From NCBI GenBank assembly GCA_947456625.1, contig CANGQJ010000005.1, positions 62,001 to 126,000 of the forward strand: a stretch of DNA of 64,000 nucleotides. Direction: 5' to 3'. Below the pieces are notes generated by a model that worked only from the letters and a program-made list of their open reading frames with translations, did not search any database and was not told where the DNA came from. The DNA comes from Bacteroidota bacterium (lineage in GTDB: Bacteria > Bacteroidota > Bacteroidia > Chitinophagales > Chitinophagaceae). Each line of letters begins with the position of its first letter. The first letter of the stretch is position 1. Below are positions 25,449 to 33,597 of the stretch, piece after piece. The translations under genes and the position numbers were made by a program.

Positions 25449-26771
25449 TTATTTGCTTTTGGCTTTTGGGACATAATAAATCACAACTCTGTTGTCTTTA
25501 TTCAAATATTTCTTTGCCACTTTTAATACATCTTCTCTGGTTACTTTATTATATTTTTCTAACTCGGTATTCACTAAATTGGCATCTCCAAAATAAACTT
25601 CAAAATTAGCTAAGTTCTCGGCAATGCCAGCCATGGTTGCTTTACTCTTAACAAGTTCGGTAGTAATTTGATTTTTTACTTTTTGGAACTCACGCTCCCC
25701 TACTAAGCCCGATTTTAATTCACTAATTACACTATCCATATTCGTTTCTAAGACATCGGCTTTAACGCCCATATTAGCAATAGCAAGTGCAATGAACAAT
25801 CCATTGTCCTCATTAAAAAATGGAACCGACTGTACTGCAGCAGCAAGTTGTTTATTGTCTACTAAAGTTTTATTCATTCTACTAGACTCACCTCCCGATA
25901 AAATATTGGATAATACATTAAAAGCATAGTATTCATCACCTCCTTGTTTAGGTGCGCGGTATGCTTGAAACACCCCTTCCAATTGAACGTTGTCCTCAAT
26001 AGTTGCTCTTACCTCAGCTCCCAATGGCGGCTCTATAATATTAGGTTTCACAATAGGAGCCCCTTTTGGAATTGGTGCAAAATAAGATTCAATTTTTTTC
26101 TTTAAATCGGCCTTATCAAAATCGCCAGCAATGGATAATACACAATTATTAGGTACATAATAAGTTTTATAAAAAGTAATAAACTCCTCTAATTTCGCTG
26201 CATTTAAATGTTCCATACTTCCAATAGGCGCCCATCTGTAAGGATGTACTTTATAGGCACGCTTTAACATTTCGGTTAAGAAACTACCATAAGGGCGGTT
26301 ATCCATGCGCATACGTTTTTCCTCTTTTACAACCTCGCGTTGTGTATTCACACCTACTTGCTCTATTTTAGCATGCATCATACGCTCACTCTCTAACCAT
26401 AAACCCAAATCCACTTGATTAGAAGGTAGCAATTCATAATAAAAAGTTCTGTCCTGTGTTGTATTTGCATTTAAAACACCGCCAGCGTTGGTAACATATT
26501 TATCAAATTCGCCACGCTTTATATTTTCAGATCCTTCAAATAAAAGGTGTTCAAAAAAATGGGCAAATCCGGTACGAGCAGTATCCTCGTTTTTGGAACC
26601 CACATGATAAAGTGCAGTTACAGCAACAACCGGTGCACTATGGTCCTCATGTAAAATAACTTTAAGGCCATTGGGTAGGGTAAATTTTTCAAATTGAATG
26701 GTTTGACCAAATAGCATGCTTTTGCTAAATATCAGACTACAAATAAAAAAAAGAATACTTTTTTTCTGCAT
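25449..26771 (-). CDS. M16-family zinc peptidase, catalytic subunit
   Basis: Insulinase/mitochondrial-processing-peptidase-like metalloprotease of 440 residues with a signal peptide (MQKKSILFFICSLIFSKSML). The inverted zinc motif HFFEH is at residues 71-75 in TGFAHFFEHLLFEGS, with the downstream acidic helix containing TQREVVKEEKRM. A C-terminal half-domain with GGESSRMNKTLVDNKQLAAA completes the clamshell. The product should be periplasmic and pair with the HxxEH-less product of the downstream gene, as in two-subunit M16B enzymes. Substrate unknown. Confidence 0.92.
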   Translation of the reverse strand: MQKKSILFFICSLIFSKSMLFGQTIQFEKFTLPNGLKVILHEDHSAPVVAVTALYHVGSKNEDTARTGFAHFFEHLLFEGSENIKRGEFDKYVTNAGGVLNANTTQDRTFYYELLPSNQVDLGLWLESERMMHAKIEQVGVNTQREVVKEEKRMRMDNRPYGSFLTEMLKRAYKVHPYRWAPIGSMEHLNAAKLEEFITFYKTYYVPNNCVLSIAGDFDKADLKKKIESYFAPIPKGAPIVKPNIIEPPLGAEVRATIEDNVQLEGVFQAYRAPKQGGDEYYAFNVLSNILSGGESSRMNKTLVDNKQLAAAVQSVPFFNEDNGLFIALAIANMGVKADVLETNMDSVISELKSGLVGEREFQKVKNQITTELVKSKATMAGIAENLANFEVYFGDANLVNTELEKYNKVTREDVLKVAKKYLNKDNRVVIYYVPKAKSK

Positions 26772-26848
26772 AAAATAAGTTTAATGAAGTGAAACTTAAA
26801 ACTAAACCTATTTGCAACAAAAATGAAATATTTTAGGTCAAATTTTTG

Positions 26849-27739
26849 CTAAATCACCTCCAATAAATTTATAGTAAAAGCAGGATACCATTTAATTTCA
26901 GCGTCTTTTTTAAACCAAGTCATTTGTCTTTTAGCGTAATGCCTTGTATTTTGTTGAATGAGCTCTATAACCTTATTTTTTGTAATTGCTCCATTAAAAT
27001 AGGGAACCCATTCGCTATAGCCAACGGTTTGTAATGCATTTAAATGTATATGGGGCATAAGGGCACTAACCTCTTGCTCCAGCCCTGCATGAATCATATT
27101 TAAAACTCGCTCATTAATACGTTCATATAATTGGGGCCTGGGCATTTCTAATCCAATTTTTACTATTTTAAAAGGACGTTTAATTTTATTATTATTTTGA
27201 AAACTTAATATAGATTTTCCAGTTCCAATTATCACTTCTAATGCACGCATTAAGCGTTGTGGATTTTGTTGCTCCCCCTTTTCCCAATAGGCAGGGTCCT
27301 TCACCGAAACTTCTTTTTGCAACCACCTCAAACCTAACTTTTCATACTGAATTATAATGTTTTCCCTAATTGCAGAATCAATATTAGGTATCGAGTCTAA
27401 CCCCTCACAAAAAGCTTTGATATACAATCCAGTTCCACCCACCATGACCACCGCCTCATTTGTTTTAAATAATTCGTCTACTTTTTCTAAAGCATACTGC
27501 TCAAAAAGGGCTGCGTTAATGGTATCATAAATAGAATGACTTGCAATAAAATGATGCGATACAAATGCTAACTCATTTGTTGTTGGTCTTGCCACACCAA
27601 TATTCATTTCCTTAAAACACTGACGGGCGTCGGCCGAAATAATTTGGGTTTTTAAATGCTTTGCCAACAAAATTGCAAAGTTAGTTTTCCCAACAGCAGT
27701 TGGACCAACAATAATATATACTGTCTTAGTTACAGGCAA
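26849..27739 (-). CDS. miaA: tRNA dimethylallyltransferase
   Basis: MiaA prenylates A37 of tRNAs that read UNN codons. The 296-residue protein has the P-loop GPTAVGKTNFA at the N-terminus, ISADARQCFKEMNIG (substrate-binding block), HHFIASHSIYDTINAALFEQ, VGGTGLYIKAF, PQRLMRALEVI and a C-terminal TRHYAKRQMTWFKKD. All core motifs are intact and the length is normal. It heads the minus-strand run toward the M16 genes but is separated from them by 77 bp. Confidence 0.95.
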   Translation of the reverse strand: MPVTKTVYIIVGPTAVGKTNFAILLAKHLKTQIISADARQCFKEMNIGVARPTTNELAFVSHHFIASHSIYDTINAALFEQYALEKVDELFKTNEAVVMVGGTGLYIKAFCEGLDSIPNIDSAIRENIIIQYEKLGLRWLQKEVSVKDPAYWEKGEQQNPQRLMRALEVIIGTGKSILSFQNNNKIKRPFKIVKIGLEMPRPQLYERINERVLNMIHAGLEQEVSALMPHIHLNALQTVGYSEWVPYFNGAITKNKVIELIQQNTRHYAKRQMTWFKKDAEIKWYPAFTINLLEVI

Positions 27740-27789
27740 GGTGTTTGATTTAAAACAAGTACTAATTTATAAATTAAAAGACAAGTATA

Positions 27790-28410
27790 CTAATAGGCCT
27801 CAAAAGAATCATCTAAAAATCCACTACCATTTTCCTCTGCATTTTCATCTGAATCATCATCTGTTTCATCATTATCATCATCTTCATTAGCATCCAATTC
27901 CTCCCCCTCTTCACCAAAACCATCTTTGGCTTCAGATAAATCATATTTTTCCTCAATGTCCGCAAAGTTTTTACCAAGTAAACCTTTGGAACCGTATTGC
28001 ATTGGACCAACGCCTTCTATTCTTGAGACCACTGGATAGGCAAGCTCCATATCGGCATCTGCATTTTTAATTACTTGAATTAGCTCAATTAAAAAAGTCC
28101 AAGCTTTAGCAAAATCATACACATAAATAAAGTGCTGATTGGTATCTATGATTTCTGTTCCAATAGCCGTTTCACTCATTAATAAAGGAGGTGCTACATA
28201 TGCTTTATCATAAACCTCTTTTGAAATTTCTCTTCCTTTTTTCCAAACATCATTACTTCTGAAAAAAGTAGCTCCGTGCAATTGATCAAATTCAAAAGCC
28301 TTTAAAATAATATGATGTAGGTCAAGAAAATTTTGCGTGTGTTTAACTAAAATATCTCTGTAGATAGCGTCGTCCTCTTCCCAATAAACTCTAAACTTTA
28401 ATATGGCCAT
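27790..28410 (-). CDS. PRiA4 ORF3-like protein with acidic C-terminal tail
   Basis: A 206-residue protein whose first ~155 residues match the plasmid pRiA4b ORF-3 family (often named IS1096 element passenger TnpR-like). The signatures are FRVYWEEDDAIYRDILVKHT, LHHIILKAFEFDQLHGATFF and HFIYVYDFAKAWTFLIEL. The last ~45 residues are almost entirely Asp/Glu/Asn, an acidic tail. Despite the name there is no transposase or inverted repeat nearby and the gene looks like normal backbone. Function unknown. It lies between miaA and cca. Confidence 0.75.
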   Translation of the reverse strand: MAILKFRVYWEEDDAIYRDILVKHTQNFLDLHHIILKAFEFDQLHGATFFRSNDVWKKGREISKEVYDKAYVAPPLLMSETAIGTEIIDTNQHFIYVYDFAKAWTFLIELIQVIKNADADMELAYPVVSRIEGVGPMQYGSKGLLGKNFADIEEKYDLSEAKDGFGEEGEELDANEDDDNDETDDDSDENAEENGSGFLDDSFEAY

Positions 28411-28435
28411 ACCGTTATTTTGAACCGCTAAATTA

Positions 28436-29857
28436 CTATTTTATTATAGGAAATAAGCCTAGTTTGGCAGCTTCTTTCAACATAAAATCATAAGCTGCAT
28501 CATGATTGTTGGCAATTTCCCCATCCAGTATTGCTTCCCTAATAGCATCCTTAATAATCCCAACTTGTTTGGAAGGCGTAATATTAAAAATTTGCATAAT
28601 CATTTCGCCTGTAATGGGTGGCTGCCAATTTCGTATACTATCCTTTGCTTCTACCTCCAGAAGGCGTTGTTTTACGTATTCAAATCCTTGTATATACCTT
28701 TTTACTTTTTGTTGATTTTTGCTAGTAATATCTGCTGCACATAACATCATTAAATAATCAATGTCATCTCCAGCATCAAATAAAAGCCTACGTATAGCGC
28801 TATCGGTTACATTTTCTTTGGTTAATGATATAGGGCGTAAATGCAAGCCTACTAATTTTTGCACCATTTTCATTTTCTCATTTAACGGTAACTTTAGTTG
28901 TGTAAATATTTTAGGTACCATTCTAGCACCTACCACTTCATGGCCATGAAAAGTCCAACCAAATCCAGGCTCAAACCTTTTGGTTTTTGGCTTTGCAATA
29001 TCATGTAACAATGCAGCCCATCTTAGCCAAACATCATTACTATTTTGCGCCACATTGTCAAGCACCTGAAGCGTATGAGAGAAATTATCTTTATGGCCAA
29101 TACCATCTAATGTTTCAGCACCTTCTAGTTGTAATAATAATGGGAATATATGTTGCAATAAACCCGAATCCCTTAATAAATACCAACCCTTTGACGGGGT
29201 TTTAGTCATCATTATTTTTTGCAACTCATCCGTAATTCTTTCTTGTGACACTATGGAAATGCGATCTGCAATTTGTTGAATCCCTGAAAATGTTTCTGGG
29301 GTAATTGCAAAGTCAAGTTGTGTAGCAAAACGAATGGCACGCATCATTCGCAGTGGATCGTCATCAAAAGTTTGTGCTGGTGCTAAAGGTGTTTTTAAAA
29401 TTTTATTTTTTAAATCTTCTAGTCCACCAAATGGGTCAATCACAGCACCAAATTGTGTTTCACTTAAAGCAATCGCCAATGCATTCACTGTAAAGTCACG
29501 TCTGTTCTGATCGTCCTCTATAGTACCAGGAACCACTTCGGGTTTTCTGCTGTGTCTTGCATAACTTTCTTTTCTAGCGCCTACAAATTCTATTTCAATA
29601 TCATCAAACTTTACCTGAGCTGTTCCAAAAGTTTTAAATAAGGAAACTGGTGGAGTTGGATGAAATAATTTTGCAAAATTTTGTGCAAGTAACATGCCAT
29701 CACCAATACAAACAATATCTATATCCTTGGTAGGCCTATGTAATATTTTATCACGAACAAAACCTCCTACAGCAAATGCGGGCACGCCAATACTGGAAGC
29801 TGCTTGGGCAACCCCTTTTAATAACTCGGTCTCTCTGCTGGTGAGCTGAATTTGCAT
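28436..29857 (-). CDS. cca: CCA-adding tRNA nucleotidyltransferase with HD domain
   Basis: Class II nucleotidyltransferase of 473 residues. The head domain shows FAVGGFVRDKILHRPTKDID (G-G-x-V-R-D and the catalytic DxD), RDFTVNALAI, and the nucleobase-binding helix DPLRMMRAIRFA. A C-terminal HD domain follows (WAALLHDIAKPKTKRF, then HEVVGARM). It builds or repairs the 3' CCA end of tRNAs; HD-containing forms can also have phosphohydrolase activity. The start at 29857 is 6 bp from a -7 box, implying a leaderless mRNA. Confidence 0.93.
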   Translation of the reverse strand: MQIQLTSRETELLKGVAQAASSIGVPAFAVGGFVRDKILHRPTKDIDIVCIGDGMLLAQNFAKLFHPTPPVSLFKTFGTAQVKFDDIEIEFVGARKESYARHSRKPEVVPGTIEDDQNRRDFTVNALAIALSETQFGAVIDPFGGLEDLKNKILKTPLAPAQTFDDDPLRMMRAIRFATQLDFAITPETFSGIQQIADRISIVSQERITDELQKIMMTKTPSKGWYLLRDSGLLQHIFPLLLQLEGAETLDGIGHKDNFSHTLQVLDNVAQNSNDVWLRWAALLHDIAKPKTKRFEPGFGWTFHGHEVVGARMVPKIFTQLKLPLNEKMKMVQKLVGLHLRPISLTKENVTDSAIRRLLFDAGDDIDYLMMLCAADITSKNQQKVKRYIQGFEYVKQRLLEVEAKDSIRNWQPPITGEMIMQIFNITPSKQVGIIKDAIREAILDGEIANNHDAAYDFMLKEAAKLGLFPIIK

Positions 29858-29862
29858 AGTTG

Positions 29863-29870
29863 CAAATGTA
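29863..29870 (-). promoter_or_regulatory. -7 box (TACATTTG) for cca, start-proximal
   Basis: Exact TAnnTTTG match with only 5 bp between it and the cca start codon. It sits right next to the stop codon of the upstream glycosyltransferase gene. Confidence 0.55.
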
Positions 29871-30893
29871 CTAATGTTGATTCATTTGTAAGGCCGGTGC
29901 AAGCAATTGTTCTGAAGTAATGGTATGCGCACAATTAAAATGGCCTAATGGACAGGTTTTTTTCCCATGAACACCACAGGGCTTGCAGGGTAAATGTTGC
30001 TGCGATTGCACAATAAAGGATTGCTGCGATAACGGACCATAACCAAAATCTGGAATAGTGGAACAATATATAGCCACAACTGGTGCATTTACAGCACTAC
30101 AAAAATGCATAGGTGCCGAGTCGTTTACATAGTTTATAATAGCTCCTTTTTGTAAAGCTGCTGAACTTAAAAACGAAAGCGTACCTGCTAAATTTACAAA
30201 ATTGTTTATGGGAATAAATTTTGGATTTAAAGCATTTAATATTTTGTCGACTAAATGTTTATCTCCAGCCCCCCCTATCATAAAAACCTTACCCTCAAAT
30301 TGTAATTCATTTAAAAATTCAACCCATTTATGTATAGGAAATTGTTTAGTAAACCAAACCGAGGCAGGCGCAATACAAATGTATTTTTGATCCTGAAAAG
30401 GCTTTACTATTTCAAAATCACTTAATGCAGGATATAACTTAGGATTTTTTAAATATATACCATTATCTAGTGGAGTAAGTAAAGTATGATTTTTTTGAAT
30501 TTCATGCAAACCTTCCTGCATTTGCTGATGCTTTATTTTATGTGTAAATAAAAATGAAACTGGATTTTTGTCAAAGCCAATTTTTAATTTAGCATTTGAA
30601 AATACTGTCCAAAAACCAGTGGCAGCATACCTTTGCACATTTATAACCGCATCATATTTTGCAGCTCTAATGGCACTTAAAATCCTTAGCCAATTAGTAT
30701 ACTTGTTGTCATTTTTATCCCAAACAATTACATGATCTAAAAAAGGATGACCTATAAATAATCCTTCATTCCCTTTTCTTACAATAATATCTAGTTTTAC
30801 ATTAGGGTATTTATCATGAAGTGATTCCAGTAGCGATGTACTTAATACCACGTCTCCAATAAAGGCAGTTTGAATGACACAAATTTTTTGCAT
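29871..30893 (-). CDS. glycosyltransferase family 9 (heptosyltransferase-like)
   Basis: A 340-residue GT-B fold transferase of the ADP-heptose family. N-terminal IQTAFIGDVVLSTSLLESL is the typical GT9 opening. KYICIAPASVWFTKQFPIHKW begins the second domain. NYVNDSAPMHFCSAVNAPVVA is the conserved D-S-x-x-x-H nucleotide-sugar site. PCKPCGVHGKKTCPLGHFNC near the C-terminus is a Cys-rich stretch often seen in this family. It probably adds heptose or a related sugar to the LPS core; the exact sugar is not predictable. It follows tsaC by 9 bp. Confidence 0.88.
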   Translation of the reverse strand: MQKICVIQTAFIGDVVLSTSLLESLHDKYPNVKLDIIVRKGNEGLFIGHPFLDHVIVWDKNDNKYTNWLRILSAIRAAKYDAVINVQRYAATGFWTVFSNAKLKIGFDKNPVSFLFTHKIKHQQMQEGLHEIQKNHTLLTPLDNGIYLKNPKLYPALSDFEIVKPFQDQKYICIAPASVWFTKQFPIHKWVEFLNELQFEGKVFMIGGAGDKHLVDKILNALNPKFIPINNFVNLAGTLSFLSSAALQKGAIINYVNDSAPMHFCSAVNAPVVAIYCSTIPDFGYGPLSQQSFIVQSQQHLPCKPCGVHGKKTCPLGHFNCAHTITSEQLLAPALQMNQH

Positions 30894-30902
30894 GGGATTA
30901 AA

Positions 30903-31475
30903 TTAGTGTCTAATGATAATTATATTTCCATCATCGTCCCATTTTACAATTGCAGAAGGCTGCTGCATTTCGGTTTCGTCTTGTCTGAATTTTACAATGT
31001 AATCCACTCCTTCGGTAATATCCAATGAAATATCATTAAAACACAATGGTGTTGGATAAGTTGAAATATTAGCAGAAGTACTCACAATAGCTTTACCAAA
31101 TTTGGATAATAACTCTTGACAAAACTTATCCTTACAAATCCTAATAGCTACACTGCCATCACTTGCCAATAAGTTGCTTGCTAAATTTTTAGCATTAGGA
31201 TAAATGACAGTAGTGGGTTTATGAATTCCTTTGATATAATCAAAAACAAGTAAGTCATTTACTGCAACATAATTTAAAATTGACCGCTCATTTTCTACTA
31301 AAACAATCATGGCTTTGGAATCGGCCCTTTTTTTAAGCTCAAAAATACGTCCAACGGCTTTTTCATTACTAGCATCACAGCCTATCCCCCAAACCGTATC
31401 GGTTGGATATAAAATAAGCCCTCCTTGATTTAGGATTTTAATACATGTATTTATATCGTCATCGTAAGGAAACAT
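30903..31475 (-). CDS. tsaC: L-threonylcarbamoyladenylate synthase (YrdC/Sua5 domain)
   Basis: TsaC-type enzyme that makes threonylcarbamoyl-AMP for t6A37 modification of ANN-reading tRNAs. In the 190-residue product GGLILYPTDTVWGIGCDA is the nucleotide-binding opening. ELKKRADSKAMIVLVEN and STSANISTYPTP (STSAN motif) follow. It has the YrdC domain only, without the Sua5 C-terminal domain. The frame is open to 31547; I use 31475 because the upstream part is hydrophobic and unlike the family. It is followed closely by the GT9 gene. Confidence 0.9.
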   Translation of the reverse strand: MFPYDDDINTCIKILNQGGLILYPTDTVWGIGCDASNEKAVGRIFELKKRADSKAMIVLVENERSILNYVAVNDLLVFDYIKGIHKPTTVIYPNAKNLASNLLASDGSVAIRICKDKFCQELLSKFGKAIVSTSANISTYPTPLCFNDISLDITEGVDYIVKFRQDETEMQQPSAIVKWDDDGNIIIIRH

Positions 31476-31555
31476 GCTGCAAATTAAACAATACCTGTTA
31501 TAAAAAAACCCATTTATTGTGCAAAACAATTCAATAATAAATAGCAACTGAACCT

Positions 31556-31563
31556 TATTTTTG
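31556..31563 (+). promoter_or_regulatory. -7 box (TATTTTTG) for dapD
   Basis: Exact TAnnTTTG match 15 bp before the dapD ATG. Confidence 0.5.
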
Positions 31564-31578
31564 CCAAAATAGAAAATA

Positions 31579-32391
31579 ATGGACTTACAAACTAAAATTC
31601 TTGCCGCATGGAATGACCGTGCATTATTAAAAGACGAAACTTATAGCAATGCAGTTAGAGCTGTTATTGAAGAAGTAGATAAAGGACGCTTAAGAGTTGC
31701 GGAGCCAACCGAAAATGATTGGGTAGTGAATGAATGGGTAAAACAAGCCATTTTAATGTACTTTGGAATTCAACAAATGCAAACTTGGGAATTAGCCCCA
31801 TTTGAATTTCATGATAAAATGTTATTAAAGTCGGGTTATGCCGAATTAGGAGTTCGTGCAGTGCCACATGCAGTAGCAAGATATGGCGCTTACTTAGCAA
31901 AAAATGTAGTGTTAATGCCAAGCTATGTAAATATTGGTGCTTATGTAGATGAAGGAACTATGGTAGACACTTGGGCAACAGTAGGAAGCTGTGCTCAAAT
32001 TGGAAAAGGGGTGCACCTAAGCGGCGGTGTTGGTATTGGTGGTGTATTAGAACCATTACAAGCAAGTCCAGTAATTGTAGAAGATGGTTGCTTTATTGGC
32101 AGTAGATGTATTGTAGTGGAAGGGGTCCATTTAGAAAAAGAAGTAGTATTAGGTGCCAATGTGGTATTAACAAAAAGCACTAAGATAATAGATGTAAGTG
32201 GCGACACACCTATTGAATTTAAAGGACGCGTTCCAGCCAGAAGCGTTGTAATACCTGGGTCTTATAAGAAAAGCTTCCCTGCAGGAGACTATCAAGTAAG
32301 CTGTGCTTTAATTATAGGGAAGCGCAAACCTAGCACCGACTTAAAGACAAGTTTAAACGATGCCTTAAGAGATTTTAATGTAGCTGTATAA
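31579..32391 (+). CDS. dapD: tetrahydrodipicolinate N-succinyltransferase
   Basis: DapD transfers succinyl from succinyl-CoA to tetrahydrodipicolinate in the succinylase branch of lysine/DAP synthesis. The 270-residue protein has an N-terminal helical domain and a left-handed beta-helix built of hexapeptide repeats (VVLMPSYVNIGAYVDEGTMV). GSCAQIGKGVHLSGG, GGVLEPLQASPVIVEDG and FIGSRCIVVEG follow, all typical of DapD rather than DapH. With DapB it shows that the succinylase route is used. Its stop TAA shares bases with an ATA codon that looks like the relic start of the EamA gene. Confidence 0.95.
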   Translation: MDLQTKILAAWNDRALLKDETYSNAVRAVIEEVDKGRLRVAEPTENDWVVNEWVKQAILMYFGIQQMQTWELAPFEFHDKMLLKSGYAELGVRAVPHAVARYGAYLAKNVVLMPSYVNIGAYVDEGTMVDTWATVGSCAQIGKGVHLSGGVGIGGVLEPLQASPVIVEDGCFIGSRCIVVEGVHLEKEVVLGANVVLTKSTKIIDVSGDTPIEFKGRVPARSVVIPGSYKKSFPAGDYQVSCALIIGKRKPSTDLKTSLNDALRDFNVAV

Positions 32392-33353
32392 AAAAACAAC
32401 TATCATATAATCAAGGATTTTTAATAGCTGTTTTAGGGACCATCTTATTTTCTACAAAAGCTATTTGGATAAAACTTTGTTTTAGGCAAAGTGCAATTGA
32501 TGCTACCACATTACTTATGTTAAGAATGTTGGTAGCATTTCCATTTTATTTATGTATTCTTTTAATTAATCAATCTAAGCTTAAGTTAAATTTTAAGCGT
32601 AGCCATTTATTTTGGACCATTTTTATGGGTGTAATGGGCTATTATTTAAGTAGTCTTTTTGATTTTATTGGCTTGCAATATATTTCAGCAGCCATGGAAA
32701 GAATTATTTTATTTATTTACCCTACGCTAGCCGTAATGATAAACCGAATAATTTTTAAAGTAGCAATAACTACAAGACAAAAGTGTTCCATTTTAATTAC
32801 TTACTTAGGAATAGGTATTGCCTATTGGGGGGAATTACATTTAATGCAAAACACGAGCATGTTTATTTATGGCTCTGTGATGGTTTTACTTTGCGCAATT
32901 ACTTATGCATTTTATTTAGTTGGAACTGGGAAATTAGTGCCTATTATGGGAGCAAGTACTTATACCAGTATTGCTATGATAGCTGCTAGTATGGGTATTT
33001 TTATACATTATATCATTCAAAACAGGTGGTTTGGTCAAGGAACACCTTTTTTATACCACATTCCTGGTAATATTTTATGGTATGTCATTGCACTGGCCCT
33101 TGTTGCAACTGTGATCCCAAGTTTCCTACTTAATAGAGGCATGCAACGAGTGGGTAGTAATAATTTAGCCATCATTACAAGCATTGGTCCTGTTTCCACC
33201 TTATTTCAAGCCAATTGGATCTTAGAAGAGGCGCTCACTTGGCAACAGTTATTTGGAACTGTGTTAGTGATCATAGGGGTACTGCTTATAAAAAAAGTTG
33301 GGGTGACAAGGACAAGTCCCGACCACCCCGATTATCCTTCCCCCAAAGGATAA
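32388..33353 (+). CDS. EamA/DMT-family transporter, apparent ATA start
   Basis: Ten-helix drug/metabolite-superfamily permease. The first ATG in frame is at 32517, but the frame stays open upstream to 32379. Residues encoded from 32388 read KKQLSYNQGFLIAVLGTILF, a normal EamA start with TM1. No ATG, GTG or TTG lies in that stretch. At 32388 an ATA overlaps the dapD TAA stop as ATAA, exactly where an ATGA overlap would be expected. From 32388 the product is 321 residues, the usual EamA length; from 32517 it is 278 and lacks TM1. The C-terminus ends in an odd Pro-rich tail (TSPDHPDYPSPKG) read through terminator-like DNA. The substrate is unknown. Either a rare start codon, a sequence error or a decaying gene. 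Confidence 0.75.
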   Translation: MKKQLSYNQGFLIAVLGTILFSTKAIWIKLCFRQSAIDATTLLMLRMLVAFPFYLCILLINQSKLKLNFKRSHLFWTIFMGVMGYYLSSLFDFIGLQYISAAMERIILFIYPTLAVMINRIIFKVAITTRQKCSILITYLGIGIAYWGELHLMQNTSMFIYGSVMVLLCAITYAFYLVGTGKLVPIMGASTYTSIAMIAASMGIFIHYIIQNRWFGQGTPFLYHIPGNILWYVIALALVATVIPSFLLNRGMQRVGSNNLAIITSIGPVSTLFQANWILEEALTWQQLFGTVLVIIGVLLIKKVGVTRTSPDHPDYPSPKG

Positions 33354-33361
33354 TATTTTTT
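33331..33361 (+). terminator. terminator overlapping the EamA stop codon
   Basis: Stem ATTATCCTT / AAGGATAAT with loop CCCCCA, followed by ATTTTTTATAT. The stop codon TAA lies within the right arm. Confidence 0.75.
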
Positions 33362-33574
33362 ATATATATTATATTTCTTTAATTTATATTTTCGCCTTTT
33401 AGAATTATAAGGCAAATATGCCTGATTTATATATGCTATTTTCTAAATTACATAAAGAAAGAAGTGAAAAATTATAATTTATTACTATAAATTGTAAAAC
33501 AATTATTTATATATTAATAATATATATTATACTATTTAAAACAAATAAGTAAATTTCTTATTGTATATTTTCTA
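33362..33574. other. very AT-rich intergenic spacer
   Basis: About 210 bp of almost pure A/T, with TATATA runs, no credible gene, and only a 19-codon ATG frame at 33418. It contains the inverted repeat AATTGT-AAA-ACAATT (33490-33504), about 95 bp before the next gene. The base composition is markedly lower in G+C than flanking intergenic DNA. Confidence 0.5.
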
Positions 33575-33582
33575 TATTTTTG
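33575..33582 (+). promoter_or_regulatory. -7 box (TATTTTTG) for the membrane regulator gene
   Basis: Exact TAnnTTTG match 15 bp before the ATG at 33598. Confidence 0.5.
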
Positions 33583-33597
33583 TGCTAACTCTGTTCA

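Noticed and set aside
27790..28410. Mobile element suggested by the name IS1096 passenger TnpR-like
   Set aside because: No transposase, resolvase motif, terminal inverted repeats or target-site duplication nearby; the gene lies in ordinary backbone.
33418..33477. 19-codon ATG frame in the AT-rich spacer
   Set aside because: Too short, in extremely AT-rich DNA where the composition alone yields such frames, and without a positioned -7 box.
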